Below are positions 40,977 through 50,265 of a DNA stretch of 64,000 bases, in pieces. The translations under genes were made by a program, and so were the position numbers. This DNA is from Candidatus Nanoarchaeia archaeon (GTDB lineage: Archaea; Nanobdellota; Nanobdellia; Woesearchaeales; JANQNE01), in assembly GCA_028279725.1 (NCBI GenBank), contig JANQNE010000011.1:151872-215871 (forward strand), given 5' to 3'. The first letter of the stretch is position 1. Every line of letters begins with the position of its first letter. The notes beneath the pieces were generated by a model, which did no database searches, was not told the DNA's origin, and saw only the letters and a list, made by a program, of their open reading frames with translations.

Positions 40977-41972
40977 TTATACATATAACCATTTAGGGTT
41001 TTTCTTGAACTTGTTCCTGTATTCTGTGACTGTAATGATAGGGGGGCGCTGTTTTTCCTGGATCTTTATCTCCTTAAGAGAGTAGTTGTCTTTGCTGTCA
41101 CGCTGGATGACCCTTAGTTTACGTTTTATATCTCTTACAAGGATAAGTTTTCCTAATGTGTTTGCTCTTTTAGCGAAGACCTGCAGGATTCCAAATGCCA
41201 TCTTGCTTAAGCTTGCAAGAGTCTGGTTTCTGTGTACTCTTCTTTTTAGGTCTACCTGAGCACATTTTCTCAAGCCGAATTTTTTCACTATGTCTATTAT
41301 TGTTGCTGTCTCAACACCATATCCTGTAAAGAAAGGGATCTTTTCTGCTATTGATCTTCTCATAGCATATTCTCCTGATAAAGGCTGGATAAAACCAGAT
41401 AATCTTGGAAAATACATGTTAAATAATGGCCTTATCGTTAGTTCTGTTACTCTTCCACCACCTAATGGAACAAGCTCTTTTCCTACTTTTATTGGCCTTT
41501 GATAGAATGATTTTGTAAATCCTATGTCTTTATTTGTAAGCAATGGGCCGACTAATCCATAAATCCATCTTGTGTGGATATTCTTTATGTCAGCATCTAT
41601 CCAGACTATTATGTCTCCTTCTGCAAGGAACAGTGATTTCCAAAGGTTTTCTCCTTTTCCTCTTCCTTTGCCTACTGCTTTAAGATGTTTTTCAGCTGTG
41701 AAGAATTTAGCTCCTGCTTTTTCTGAGACCTGTTTTGTCTTGTCTGTGCTTCCTGAATCAACAACTATTATCTCATCAACTAATTTTTTCTTTTTGTTCA
41801 TCAATGGTTTTAGTGTCCTTATTACTTTTCCGACTGTCGCTTCTTCGTTTAAAGTCGGGATACATACAGAAATCTTCAGCTTTTGCTTTTCTTTTAATTT
41901 TACAAGTTTGCCTATATCTTTGAATTCAGCAGACTTAAATTTCCTCTTTTTGAACCACTCCTCAACATCCAT
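40977..41972 (-). CDS. gpgS: Glucosyl-3-phosphoglycerate synthase (GT81)
   Basis: 331 residues, GT-A fold. KISVCIPTLNEEATVGKVI, IIVVDSGSTDKT, KGENLWKSLFLAEGDIIVWIDADIKN (DxD-type metal site), then GGGRVTELTIRPLFNMYFPRLSGFIQPLSGEYAMRR and FFTGYGVETA match GpgS. It makes glucosyl-3-phosphoglycerate from NDP-glucose and 3-phosphoglycerate, the first step to the compatible solute glucosylglycerate. Neighbouring HAD phosphatase and phosphorylase fit the pathway. Confidence 0.9.
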   Translation of the reverse strand: MDVEEWFKKRKFKSAEFKDIGKLVKLKEKQKLKISVCIPTLNEEATVGKVIRTLKPLMNKKKKLVDEIIVVDSGSTDKTKQVSEKAGAKFFTAEKHLKAVGKGRGKGENLWKSLFLAEGDIIVWIDADIKNIHTRWIYGLVGPLLTNKDIGFTKSFYQRPIKVGKELVPLGGGRVTELTIRPLFNMYFPRLSGFIQPLSGEYAMRRSIAEKIPFFTGYGVETATIIDIVKKFGLRKCAQVDLKRRVHRNQTLASLSKMAFGILQVFAKRANTLGKLILVRDIKRKLRVIQRDSKDNYSLKEIKIQEKQRPPIITVTEYRNKFKKNPKWLYV

Positions 41973-42086
41973 TTTATCAAATGATATTGGATTAGGGTTA
42001 ATAAAGCTTTTGATTTTGATTACCCACTTTATAATAGGTATTCTTTAATGAAAAGATTTTTATAGTGGAGTTTTTTGGTTTGAGGT

Positions 42087-43529
42087 ATGGACATAAACTA
42101 TTATTCATTACATTATCATATGAAGAAATGTGGAGTTAGGATAGTTATTGAAAACATATTTGACTGTCTGAGACTGTATTCTGAAAGCAACCTTAATCTT
42201 TTTTATTCTTCAAAATACCAGTCTTTTTCCAAAAGGGATGTTAAAACAATAGACCTTGAAGGCATAGACTATCTTGAACAGATCTTCAAGAATAAAGAAG
42301 AATTGTGGGATAAGGCATTTAAGCTAAAGGAAAGGATAAGAAAGAAATTAGATCTTTCTAAACCATGTGTTCTGCACTGCCATAATGTTAATCTTTTCAA
42401 GAACAGTATACTTGGAGCTGCTTTGCTGCTGCTGGCAAATGATCTAGAAACTGAAGAATTTGTCATGCTGATGCATGTGCATGATTTTGCTGAAGACAGC
42501 AGAGCAGACAGGCTGCATCTTATGATGAACTGTTCCGGGAAAGAAGACAGGATGTTCGGAACTGAACTTGCATATCCTATCAACAGGAATATTGTCTATT
42601 TGACCTTGAACAGCAGAGATTCTAAATTACTTGAGAAACTAGGAATATTCAAGAACAGGATATTTTTGTATCCTAATTCTATCAATATCGACTTTTTTTC
42701 TTCAAAGCCGCTTAAGAAGAATAATCTTAAAGACCTTATTGCAAAGTTTGCCAAGAAGAACGGATATACTTTTGACAAGAAAAGGAAGATAATCCTTTCT
42801 CCTCTGAAGCCGATCAGGAGGAAGAATATTATCGAAAGTCTTTTGATACTAAATCTGTTGAACAGCATAAAAGATGAATGGCAGTTTTTGATAACATTAG
42901 ATGCAGATTCAAAAGCTGATGTAGCTTATGTGAACAGGATAAAGGAATATGTCAAGAAGAAGAAGCTGCCTGTTGTAATTGGATTTGGATATGACCTGAT
43001 ATCTTCTTCTGAAGAGAGGAAATACAAGAACGGAAAAGTTGTACAGTATAATATGGTAGATCTTTTTTCAATAGCTGAAACAATAATGACAACTTCCATA
43101 CTTGAAGGGTTTGGATTTACGTATACAGAAGGATGGCTTGCTGAGAAGAAAGTTGTTGGCCGGCGTATAGATTTTATATTCAAGGATCTTGAAGCTAACG
43201 GGATAAAATTAAATCATTTCTATAACAAGATAATAGTTGATGGAAAGGACTTTAAGGAATATGACCATAACATGCAGCTTAAGCTTCTTAAGATGATAGA
43301 TTATAAGAAGCTGCTTAAGCAAAAAGAAGTTAAGAGATTGGTTGATTTTATGAAAGACAGCAAGAAGACTGTTCTGAACAACAAGAAAAAGATAGCTGAG
43401 AACTATTCTTTGATGGCCTATTACCATAAGCTGAAGAAGATAATAATGAAAGCGATGGAGCTTAGGAAAGACAGGAAGAAAAAGTATAAGCTAGACAACA
43501 AGAAACTGATAGATTATTTTGAAAGATGA
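42087..43529 (+). CDS. GT-B glycosyltransferase, paralog of the 39424 gene product
   Basis: 480 residues. The N-terminal acceptor domain has LHCHNVNLFKNSILGAALLLL and HVHDFAEDSRADRLHL. The C-terminal donor domain has KIILSPLKPIRRKNIIESL and MTTSILEGFGFTYTEGWLAEKKVVGRR. The HAD phosphatase gene overlaps its end by ATGA, tying both to the solute pathway. Substrates are unknown. AGGT precedes the ATG and a TTTATAG box lies about 25 bases upstream. Confidence 0.8.
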   Translation: MDINYYSLHYHMKKCGVRIVIENIFDCLRLYSESNLNLFYSSKYQSFSKRDVKTIDLEGIDYLEQIFKNKEELWDKAFKLKERIRKKLDLSKPCVLHCHNVNLFKNSILGAALLLLANDLETEEFVMLMHVHDFAEDSRADRLHLMMNCSGKEDRMFGTELAYPINRNIVYLTLNSRDSKLLEKLGIFKNRIFLYPNSINIDFFSSKPLKKNNLKDLIAKFAKKNGYTFDKKRKIILSPLKPIRRKNIIESLLILNLLNSIKDEWQFLITLDADSKADVAYVNRIKEYVKKKKLPVVIGFGYDLISSSEERKYKNGKVVQYNMVDLFSIAETIMTTSILEGFGFTYTEGWLAEKKVVGRRIDFIFKDLEANGIKLNHFYNKIIVDGKDFKEYDHNMQLKLLKMIDYKKLLKQKEVKRLVDFMKDSKKTVLNNKKKIAENYSLMAYYHKLKKIIMKAMELRKDRKKKYKLDNKKLIDYFER

Positions 43530-44260
43530 TACAGGCAGTTATTTTTGATATCTATGGCACTTTAGTGTATTATAATCTTGGAGATGTAGATGATATTGTA
43601 AGAAGAAAAGAAGAGACCAAGAAGGCTTTCAGGAAGGCAGCTAAAGTTTTTAAGTTTGATAAACCTGATGAAGTTTATGAAAGATGGGTTGAAGAGATCA
43701 ATAAAGAGCAGCAAAGAAAGAAGAAAAGAGGAGTTAAGAATCCTGAAGTTGTTATAGAGAAGATATGGATGAAGACTTTAGGTTGCAGTGAGAATAAGGG
43801 AAGGAAGATCGCTTTGTTTATGGAAGAGAAAGAGAATAATCCTAGGCTTTTTCCTGGTGTGAAAAAGTGCCTTACTGATTTGAAGAAAAAAGGATTGAAG
43901 TTGGGGATACTGTCAAATGCCCAGTTCTATACTAAGATAATGATGGAAAAGAATCTTAAGAGAAAGATGGAGTATTTCTTTGATAAAGATATGGAATTAT
44001 ATTCATTTAGGTTAGGTTATTCTAAACCAAATCCAAAAGGTTTTGAGATACTGAAGAAAAGGCTGAGGAAACATAAAATCAAGCCAAGTGAAACGTTGTT
44101 TGTCGGAAATGATACATTGAAAGACATATGGGCTGCTAAGAAAGCTGGGCTGAAGACCTGCCTTTATGTATGTTCTCAGACATATTATAAGAAAAAGGTC
44201 AAGCCTGACTACAAGGTTAAGGATCTTAGGGATATTATAAAGATAGTAGAAAAAGCTTAA
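43526..44260 (+). CDS. HAD-superfamily phosphatase
   Basis: 244 residues. All HAD motifs are visible: AVIFDIYGTLVYYN (nucleophile Asp), LGILSNAQFY (motif II), GYSKPNPKGFEIL (Lys, motif III) and LFVGNDTLKDIWAAKKAGLKT (motif IV). It could dephosphorylate glucosyl-3-phosphoglycerate (GpgP function) given the cluster, although known GpgP enzymes come from more than one family. It is translationally coupled to the glycosyltransferase upstream. Confidence 0.82.
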   Translation: MIQAVIFDIYGTLVYYNLGDVDDIVRRKEETKKAFRKAAKVFKFDKPDEVYERWVEEINKEQQRKKKRGVKNPEVVIEKIWMKTLGCSENKGRKIALFMEEKENNPRLFPGVKKCLTDLKKKGLKLGILSNAQFYTKIMMEKNLKRKMEYFFDKDMELYSFRLGYSKPNPKGFEILKKRLRKHKIKPSETLFVGNDTLKDIWAAKKAGLKTCLYVCSQTYYKKKVKPDYKVKDLRDIIKIVEKA

Positions 44261-44324
44261 ATTTATTCTTATAGGAATATTTCTGTCAAGAGTATTTATA
44301 AATGAAGTGGTTGTTCTTGTGCCT

Positions 44325-45008
44325 ATGGGCTTTAGATTTACACCGAGAATAAGCGATAGGTTTGATGAGATTGCAGAAAGATATAGAGATGAAGTATTTG
44401 ATGTAGATAGAATCAGGGAGCAAGTCAGACAAGATCTTAAAGAAGGTGTTAAGCCAGAGTATGCTCTTTCAAGGATCCCTTATTCTGTCCTGCAGAGGCA
44501 GCTTAGAGCATCTGCTAAAGAGCAGATAAGGAATGGAGGATTTAATCATCTTACAAACAAGAAAAGGAATGTTGAGAATGGACTTTACAGAGTTGAGCTA
44601 TTGGTGAGATTTCCCTGCGGTTTTGCTTTTGATCCAGAAAAGAGTGTGTATAATCAAAGAGGAAAGTATAGTGAAAAACGTGTTCCTTATAAGATCAATG
44701 CTGCAGATAAGCAGTTGATCGGGATAATACATGGAACATTTCCTGACTTTGACATATCAAAAGGATTTGAGGAGAGATCTCATGACTATTATGGGGTTGG
44801 GCAGCTGATTGAAGAGCCTTTTTTGAGGATGTTTTATGGTGGAGGAATATCCAGGCCAAAGAGAGATAAGGTTAGTGCTTCAGTTGTCGACAGGGCTGAT
44901 GTCCACCAGTCATTAAGAGATGCTAATTATGGGGAAGCTGTCAAGATAATGCTATCTTCGATAGATAATTCATTGGGCAACAAAAAAGCTTATAAAATAG
45001 TTGCTTAA
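44325..45008 (+). CDS. Hypothetical protein
   Basis: About 227 residues, soluble, family not recognised. The N-terminal third is a charged helical region (FDEIAERYRDEVFDVDRIREQVRQDLKEG), and the middle holds FPCGFAFDPEKSVYNQRG. ATG 44325 is preferred because ATTTATAAATG sits about 25 bases upstream, the usual leaderless distance. It precedes metK but with a separate Shine-Dalgarno for metK. Confidence 0.5.
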   Translation: MGFRFTPRISDRFDEIAERYRDEVFDVDRIREQVRQDLKEGVKPEYALSRIPYSVLQRQLRASAKEQIRNGGFNHLTNKKRNVENGLYRVELLVRFPCGFAFDPEKSVYNQRGKYSEKRVPYKINAADKQLIGIIHGTFPDFDISKGFEERSHDYYGVGQLIEEPFLRMFYGGGISRPKRDKVSASVVDRADVHQSLRDANYGEAVKIMLSSIDNSLGNKKAYKIVA

Positions 45009-45043
45009 AGTATAAGATAATAAAACAAAAAGGTGGTTAAAAA

Positions 45044-46261
45044 ATGGAAGGAAAATATTTGTTTACATCTGAGTCAGTGACTGAAGGTCACCCGGATAAA
45101 ATGTGTGATAAGATTTCTGATGCAATACTGGATGCTATCTATGAGCAGGATAACCAGGCAAGAGTTGCTTGTGAATCTTTCTCAAAGACTGGGATGGTGT
45201 TGGTAGGCGGAGAGATCACAACAAAAGCTTATGTCAATATTCCTAGTGTTGTAAGGAATACGATCAAGGAGATCGGCTACACTAAATCAGAGTATGGTAT
45301 AGAGAATGAGACATGCGCTGTTTTGGTGCATCTTGAAGAGCAATCTCCTGATATAGCTCAGGGTGTTGATGCTGCAGAAGCTGAAGGAAAAGAAGGCGGA
45401 GCAGAACAAGGAGCAGGAGATCAGGGGATGATGTTTGGTTATGCTACAAACGAAACAGAGAACTTCATGCCTTTGCCTATAGATCTTGCTCACAGATTAA
45501 CTGAGAAGCTAGCTGAAGTAAGAAAGAAAGAAGAGCTGAAGTATCTAAGACCTGACGGAAAATCACAGGTTACTGTTGAGTATGAAAAAGGCAAGCCTTT
45601 GAGAGTCCATACTGTTGTCATTTCAACACAGCATGATGAAGGATATACTCATGATGATATCAAGAAAGATATCATAGAGAAGGTTATCAAGCCAGTTTGT
45701 GATAAGTGGTTAGATGATGATACAATCTATCATGTTAATCCAACAGGAAAATTCGTTAGAGGTGGACCTTTTGCTGATGCTGGGTTAACGGGAAGAAAGA
45801 TCATAGTTGATACATACGGCGGACATGGAAGCCATGGTGGAGGAGCTTTTTCAGGAAAAGATCCAAGCAAAGTTGATAGATCAGCCGCTTATGCAGGAAG
45901 ATATATCGCAAAGAATATTGTTGCAGCCGGCTTAGCAGACAAATGTGAAGTACAGCTTGCTTATGCGATCGGAATTGCTGATCCTGTAAGCATCTTTGTA
46001 GAGACATTCGGAACTAACAGGATTTCTATCGAGAAGATTGTTGAATTGGTGAAGAAGCATTTTCCTTTGAAGCCAGCAGACATACTTAAAGAACTGGACC
46101 TTAGAAGACCGATCTATAAGAAGACTGCTGCTTACGGACACTTCGGAAGAAATGATCCAGACTTTACATGGGAGAAGCTAGACAGAGTTGATCTTCTTAA
46201 GAATGAAGCTGGACCGCTTTCTGAACCAGAGAAAACTGGAGAAGAAGTTCCATTAGACTAA
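45044..46261 (+). CDS. metK: S-adenosylmethionine synthetase, bacterial/eukaryotic type
   Basis: 405 residues. MetK signatures are unmistakable: [42 protein letters not shown], the P-loop-like [27 protein letters not shown], and [10 protein letters not shown]. Most archaea use the unrelated-looking archaeal AdoMet synthetase family, so a bacterial-type MetK suggests acquisition. It makes SAM from ATP and methionine. The AAAGGTGGTTAAAAA Shine-Dalgarno is clear. MTAP and Apt, which salvage its spent product, are encoded 2-3 kb away. Confidence 0.96.
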   Translation: MEGKYLFTSESVTEGHPDKMCDKISDAILDAIYEQDNQARVACESFSKTGMVLVGGEITTKAYVNIPSVVRNTIKEIGYTKSEYGIENETCAVLVHLEEQSPDIAQGVDAAEAEGKEGGAEQGAGDQGMMFGYATNETENFMPLPIDLAHRLTEKLAEVRKKEELKYLRPDGKSQVTVEYEKGKPLRVHTVVISTQHDEGYTHDDIKKDIIEKVIKPVCDKWLDDDTIYHVNPTGKFVRGGPFADAGLTGRKIIVDTYGGHGSHGGGAFSGKDPSKVDRSAAYAGRYIAKNIVAAGLADKCEVQLAYAIGIADPVSIFVETFGTNRISIEKIVELVKKHFPLKPADILKELDLRRPIYKKTAAYGHFGRNDPDFTWEKLDRVDLLKNEAGPLSEPEKTGEEVPLD

Positions 46262-46282
46262 AAAGAAATTTTTTATTTTTTC

Positions 46283-47053
46283 TTATTTATTTACTGGTAT
46301 GATCTTTTCTGGCCTTTTGTTTATTTCTGCAAGAACCTCTGGCTGAGCTTCAACTCTTTTGCCGTTTGCCTGATATGTGTTGTCGTTGTATTGCAATACA
46401 TTAAGACCATTTTTTGCTGCGACATAAAGAACAATCTGAGGATGAAACATCTTCATGCTCTCTTCAGGCATAACATCATCTATATATCTTGCATCTTCTT
46501 TGTGTGCAAGGTATCTTGTTACCCTGTTATCTAATCCAACTGAAGATCTTAACAGTGCTTCTTGAGGTACTGTCTCTCTGACTGTCTCCTCTGAAGGTAT
46601 AAGCATTGCTTTCATATATGTGTCATTTATTACTTTTTCATCTTTTGGAATCTGTTTTTTTGCTCCTTTGAATCCATATTCATCTGTAACCTTTTGTCTT
46701 GCTTCTTCTGAGAATAATCTGTTGAAATCTTCTTTTGGCAGCATAAGCATGCCGTAGATGTTTGTTGCTGAAGGATCATTTCCTGATTCCTTCCACATCT
46801 CTGCAAGATTTTTTAGTTTTTTATAGCCGCCATCATCTTTTGGCGTTTCTGGCTGAGAATATTTTGCTCTTATCTTATCAAAAACTTCAATACCATAATT
46901 GAACATTCCTTCCTGCTGTAATTCTGTAGCTGCAGCAACTATGGCTTCATTAGAATCATCTTTGGCATGTTCTACAACTCTTCTTTCAAGATCCCATAGA
47001 ATTCTCTCTTCTTTAGAAAGTCCTGCTGGGGGCTTTAAAAAATCTGTTAACAT
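46283..47053 (-). CDS. Hypothetical protein
   Basis: 256 residues, soluble and mostly helical, no recognised family. N-terminal SKEERILWDLERRVVEHAKDDSNEAIVAAATELQQEG resembles a helical-repeat segment; the C-terminal part (VLYVAAKNGLNVLQYNDNTYQANGKRVEAQ) is beta. RBS-like GAGGACGTGAG precedes the start. A perfect inverted repeat (47090-47109) lies in its promoter region. Confidence 0.55.
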   Translation of the reverse strand: MLTDFLKPPAGLSKEERILWDLERRVVEHAKDDSNEAIVAAATELQQEGMFNYGIEVFDKIRAKYSQPETPKDDGGYKKLKNLAEMWKESGNDPSATNIYGMLMLPKEDFNRLFSEEARQKVTDEYGFKGAKKQIPKDEKVINDTYMKAMLIPSEETVRETVPQEALLRSSVGLDNRVTRYLAHKEDARYIDDVMPEESMKMFHPQIVLYVAAKNGLNVLQYNDNTYQANGKRVEAQPEVLAEINKRPEKIIPVNK

Positions 47054-47089
47054 CTCACGTCCTCTTTTCTCTACTGATTTATCCCCAAC

Positions 47090-47109
47090 AGTATACTAAA
47101 ATGTATACT
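47090..47109. promoter_or_regulatory. Operator-like inverted repeat AGTATAC-N6-GTATACT
   Basis: AGTATAC-TAAAAT-GTATACT is a perfect 7-bp inverted repeat just downstream of a minus-strand TTAAATATT box and about 40 bases before the gene starting at 47053. Its position fits a repressor operator. A hairpin in RNA is also possible. Confidence 0.5.
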
Positions 47110-47114
47110 AATAT

Positions 47115-47816
47115 TTAAGTTTTTCGTTGTTTTTCCATATAGGTGACGTTTCCTACTCCTTTTTTGTGATAATGATAAGCTTTATCCATGCCTCTGCCGA
47201 GCGTGTATAATCCAACTCCTCCAGTGGGTTTGCCTAATTCGATCCTTTTCTTATCCATACTCATAAGCAGGTCGTTGAATTCCTTTAAAGGCATATTCTT
47301 TGATTCAGTCCCTTTTTCTATAAGCCTGTTTACATTCTTCTTGCATGGGAAAGCAGCCTGATCAATAACTTCAGCTGCAAACTTTTTACCGTCATATTCA
47401 TAGTTTACTGTGACTATCTTTGAAGAATCCAGTTCATTTCCATGCTTTTGTGCGTTCTTGATCACTTCATATATCATAAAATGAAGACTATAGTAGTTGA
47501 ACCCTTTATTTCCTGTATCTTTTTTTATCTCTTCTACTATGTTGTTTGCACAATCATGAGCCCATTGGCTTAATGCCCCATCTAATGCAAGATCCAGCTT
47601 ATCTGCCATATTTATCTTTATCGATCTTGCAATATTTTTGTAGATATTTGATGAGCTGCTCCTATAAATAGGCTCTCTTAAGATCTTTTTGTCTAGAATC
47701 TCTTCCAATTCTGCATCCAGAGGACCACCTAATTCTTTTTCTACAAACTGGGTCTTGTCTGGACCTATTAAATTAAAGCTTCTTCTGGTTACTTTTTCAG
47801 TCAATGTGTTTTCCAT
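47115..47816 (-). CDS. RsbW/SpoIIAB-like GHKL ATPase (anti-sigma-factor kinase fold)
   Basis: 233 residues. The GHKL N-box is HFMIYEVIKNAQKHGNELD, the G1-like box VIDQAAFPC, and the G2/G3 region GGVGLYTLGRGMDKAYHY, the order found in serine-kinase anti-sigma factors and related histidine-kinase-like ATPases. In bacteria such proteins pair with STAS antagonists. Archaea lack sigma factors, so its target must differ. Its promoter (minus GCTTTATATACGA) lies just upstream. Confidence 0.75.
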   Translation of the reverse strand: MENTLTEKVTRRSFNLIGPDKTQFVEKELGGPLDAELEEILDKKILREPIYRSSSSNIYKNIARSIKINMADKLDLALDGALSQWAHDCANNIVEEIKKDTGNKGFNYYSLHFMIYEVIKNAQKHGNELDSSKIVTVNYEYDGKKFAAEVIDQAAFPCKKNVNRLIEKGTESKNMPLKEFNDLLMSMDKKRIELGKPTGGVGLYTLGRGMDKAYHYHKKGVGNVTYMEKQRKT

Positions 47817-47850
47817 GCTCTTGTTGGAGTCTAGAAGTCGTATATAAAGC

Positions 47851-48024
47851 TTACTTCTTGAAAGCTCTTTTTTCCAACGGCATCTCTCTTAACTTGATGT
47901 TTTCTTCTAATCTGTTGATTATGAAGTTTGAATCCATAGTTTTTAGGTCTAAGATATCTGAATTAGTGGGTTGTATCTCGCTTTCCATCGCTTTTAGTCT
48001 TGGTTTTTCTGGTTTTATCTTGAT
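47851..48024 (-). CDS. Small hypothetical protein coupled to apt
   Basis: About 57-60 residues, charged (LKTMDSNFIINRLEENIKLREMPLEKRAFKK). It begins exactly at the end of apt. The sequence GGTGAGTAAAATC mirrors the GGTGAGTAAAAATG arrangement before rrp41, with ATC at 48024 in the ATG position; an in-frame GTG at 48033 inside the Shine-Dalgarno is the conventional alternative. No family recognised, and the gene may not be real. Confidence 0.4.
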   Translation of the reverse strand: MKIKPEKPRLKAMESEIQPTNSDILDLKTMDSNFIINRLEENIKLREMPLEKRAFKK

Positions 48025-48025
48025 T

Positions 48026-48556
48026 TTACTCACCTTCAAACTCCACAAGATTGAATACTTTATAACCTTTTCCCTCTAGTTTCTTTTTTCCGCCAACTTC
48101 AGGCAGATCAACTATGAAAGCGCATTCTATTATATCTCCACCCAATCTTTTTATCAGGTCTGCTGCAGCAAGAGCTGTACCACCAGTTGCAAGCAAATCG
48201 TCAATAAGGAGTATCTTTTCGCCTTCTTTGACTGCATCTGCATGGATCTCTATAGTATCCTGTCCATATTCAAGATCATATGTTATGCTTTCTGTCTTGA
48301 ATGGAAGTTTTCCTTTTTTTCTTAATAGGACACAGCCTGTTCCTAGTTCATGTGCAAGAACACCTGCTAAGATAAATCCTCTTGCTTCTATTCCTGCAAC
48401 TGCGTTGATTTCTGTATCTTGATATCTTTCTTTAAGCTCTTTTACAACATCTTTAAGGCCTTGTGCGTCTTGTAGAAGAGTAGTTATGTCTCTGAACATT
48501 ATCCCTTGTTTTGGGAAATGTGGGATTGTTCGAATCTTTGCTTTTATGTGCTCCAT
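48026..48556 (-). CDS. apt: Adenine phosphoribosyltransferase
   Basis: 176 residues. KIRTIPHFPKQGIMFRDITTLL at the N-terminus, VAGIEARGFILAGVLAHELG and the PRPP loop ILLIDDLLATGGTALAAADLI are diagnostic of the bacterial/eukaryotic-type APRT. It converts adenine and PRPP to AMP, salvaging the adenine released by MTAP encoded two genes upstream. Part of the operon MTAP-tautomerase-Apt-small ORF with 2-base gaps. Confidence 0.95.
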   Translation of the reverse strand: MEHIKAKIRTIPHFPKQGIMFRDITTLLQDAQGLKDVVKELKERYQDTEINAVAGIEARGFILAGVLAHELGTGCVLLRKKGKLPFKTESITYDLEYGQDTIEIHADAVKEGEKILLIDDLLATGGTALAAADLIKRLGGDIIECAFIVDLPEVGGKKKLEGKGYKVFNLVEFEGE

Positions 48557-48558
48557 CT

Positions 48559-48738
48559 TTACTCCAGCTGTTTTCCGCCAAGAACCCAGTTCTCTCTTTC
48601 TAAGTCATCAATCTGAACCCAGACTTTTTCTTTTGATTTTCCAAGAACTTCTGATACTGTGTCTGCTATCTTGTCTCCAAGCTCTGCTTTCTTTTCTTTT
48701 GAAAGCTTTCCAGCGTTTTTTATGTTTACAAATGGCAT
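48559..48738 (-). CDS. 4-oxalocrotonate tautomerase family protein
   Basis: Not in the ORF track. 59 residues starting MPFVNIKNAGKLSKEKK with the catalytic Pro as second residue, and ending with ENWVLGGKQ, matching the conserved NWGxGG tail of 4-OT proteins. The family catalyses keto-enol tautomerisation after removal of Met1. The substrate is unknown, but location between MTAP and apt hints at methionine salvage. GGTGAAATAAA precedes the ATG. Confidence 0.85.
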   Translation of the reverse strand: MPFVNIKNAGKLSKEKKAELGDKIADTVSEVLGKSKEKVWVQIDDLERENWVLGGKQLE

Positions 48739-48739
48739 T

Positions 48740-49489
48740 TTATTTCACCTTTGGTATTGTGTTGATCAATAGATCTGTTACTTTTTTTACGTTTTCTCCG
48801 AAGACTTTGAGGATCTCTTCCCATGTAACTGGTGCTTCGTCTGTCTTCCAGCAGTCATAGTCTGTTGACATTGCTACAGCTGCATAAGGTATTCCTGCTT
48901 CGTTTGCTAATATTGCTTCTGGTGCGATGCTCATGTTGATAACATCTGCACCCCATTGCCTGAACATGTTTGATTCTGCTCTTGTTGAGAATCTTGGACC
49001 TTCGATTGTTACAACTGTTCCTTTTTCATGTACCTTTAATTTAAGTTCATTTGATGTTTCAATGAATGCTTTTCTAAGATCTTCATTAAATGGATCTGCC
49101 ATGCCTGTGTGTTTTGCATCATCTGACTGGAACTCGTCATAGAAAGAAAGTTTTCTTAGTCTTGTGAAATCTATGAACTGGTCTAAGATAACAAAATCTC
49201 CTCTTCCTATTTCCTGTCTTAATGAACCGCATGCAGTTGTTGCAAGAATATGTGTGCATCCTTGGTCTTTTAATGCCTGAATGTTTGCTCTGTTGTTAAC
49301 ATGTGTAGGCGGGATAGTGTGATGTCTTCCGTGCCTTGCTAAGAGGACAATGTCTACTCCATTTATCTTTCCGATTTTTAAGTCTGAAGAAGGCTTTCCA
49401 TAAGGGGTTTCTACTTCTAATTGTTCTGGATTTTCTAAAATATCTGGATTGTCCAACCCAGAACCCCCGATGATTCCAATCTTAACCAT
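48740..49489 (-). CDS. mtnP: S-methyl-5'-thioadenosine phosphorylase (PNP family)
   Basis: 249 residues. [73 protein letters not shown], and [56 protein letters not shown] are classical MTAP. It phosphorolyses methylthioadenosine to adenine and methylthioribose-1-P. Asp in TDYDCW favours 6-aminopurine specificity. First gene of the operon that also encodes Apt. Confidence 0.94.
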   Translation of the reverse strand: MVKIGIIGGSGLDNPDILENPEQLEVETPYGKPSSDLKIGKINGVDIVLLARHGRHHTIPPTHVNNRANIQALKDQGCTHILATTACGSLRQEIGRGDFVILDQFIDFTRLRKLSFYDEFQSDDAKHTGMADPFNEDLRKAFIETSNELKLKVHEKGTVVTIEGPRFSTRAESNMFRQWGADVINMSIAPEAILANEAGIPYAAVAMSTDYDCWKTDEAPVTWEEILKVFGENVKKVTDLLINTIPKVK

Positions 49490-49587
49490 AGAAGTGATTT
49501 ATTTTTTGGTTATTTAAATAATTTTACTTTTTACTACCGACTTTGGACTGCAAAAAGTATTTATAATCTGAGTTTTGTTTTGATATT

Positions 49588-50265
49588 GTGGATAACAGAA
49601 ATCTGATTGTAGAGGGGTTAAGGACTTTTAAGTTTGGGGCTACGATAGAGGTAACAAACGGAATAAGTAAAGAAAATAACTACAGAGATAAAGCACAGCA
49701 GTCACTAAATGCTAAATCTTATCTTGAGCATCTTACGGACAGAGATGTTTTGGTTGCTACTGGATTAGCTTATATCAAAAGCAATACAGCTCCTGATTAT
49801 TCTAAGAAAATAAATGTTCTTCTTAATGTGGAAAAATATAAGCAGAAGAAACTGAAGAGTGTGCTTGAGAAATCATTGGATTCCTGTGGATTACGGAAGA
49901 AAGAAAGAGGATTAGTTGAGAAGATACTGAAAGTACATACTCCTGACTGGCCTCTTCAGGAATTTATCTCTTGTGTTAATGGTGAGTTGAAAGTGTGTGC
50001 GGGATATCTAGGCATCCCTCCTGCAGAGTATAAGGAGAGTCTTGCTGATATCAAAGGTGTTGTGATGGAATTGTATATACAAAGCCTTTTTGAAGAAGAG
50101 CTTGCTAAGAAGATAACTTTCAGAAGGCATAAGTATAAGCATAAAGGGATAAAGTCTGATGCAGATGTTATAGTAATATGTCCTGAGCATAGATTTTACG
50201 GAGCATTGCAGAGACTGGATCAAAGGCCTGATATTTCAGCAAAAGTTCTTACAAGAAAAAGGTAG
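49588..50265 (+). CDS. Hypothetical protein with GTG start
   Basis: 225 residues, basic, family not recognised. Four cysteines (LDSCGLRKK, ISCVNGELKVCAG, VICPEH) and a His/Lys-rich segment FRRHKYKHKGIKSDADVIVICPEHRFYGALQRL could bind metal or nucleic acid. The start is GTG at 49588, about 27 bases after ATTTATAATC. Convergent with the ZPR1 gene with zero gap. Confidence 0.55.
   Translation: MDNRNLIVEGLRTFKFGATIEVTNGISKENNYRDKAQQSLNAKSYLEHLTDRDVLVATGLAYIKSNTAPDYSKKINVLLNVEKYKQKKLKSVLEKSLDSCGLRKKERGLVEKILKVHTPDWPLQEFISCVNGELKVCAGYLGIPPAEYKESLADIKGVVMELYIQSLFEEELAKKITFRRHKYKHKGIKSDADVIVICPEHRFYGALQRLDQRPDISAKVLTRKR

Noticed and set aside
48486-48860. 124-residue plus-strand ORF across apt, tautomerase and MTAP genes
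   Set aside because: It runs antisense over three supported genes and has a low-complexity translation.
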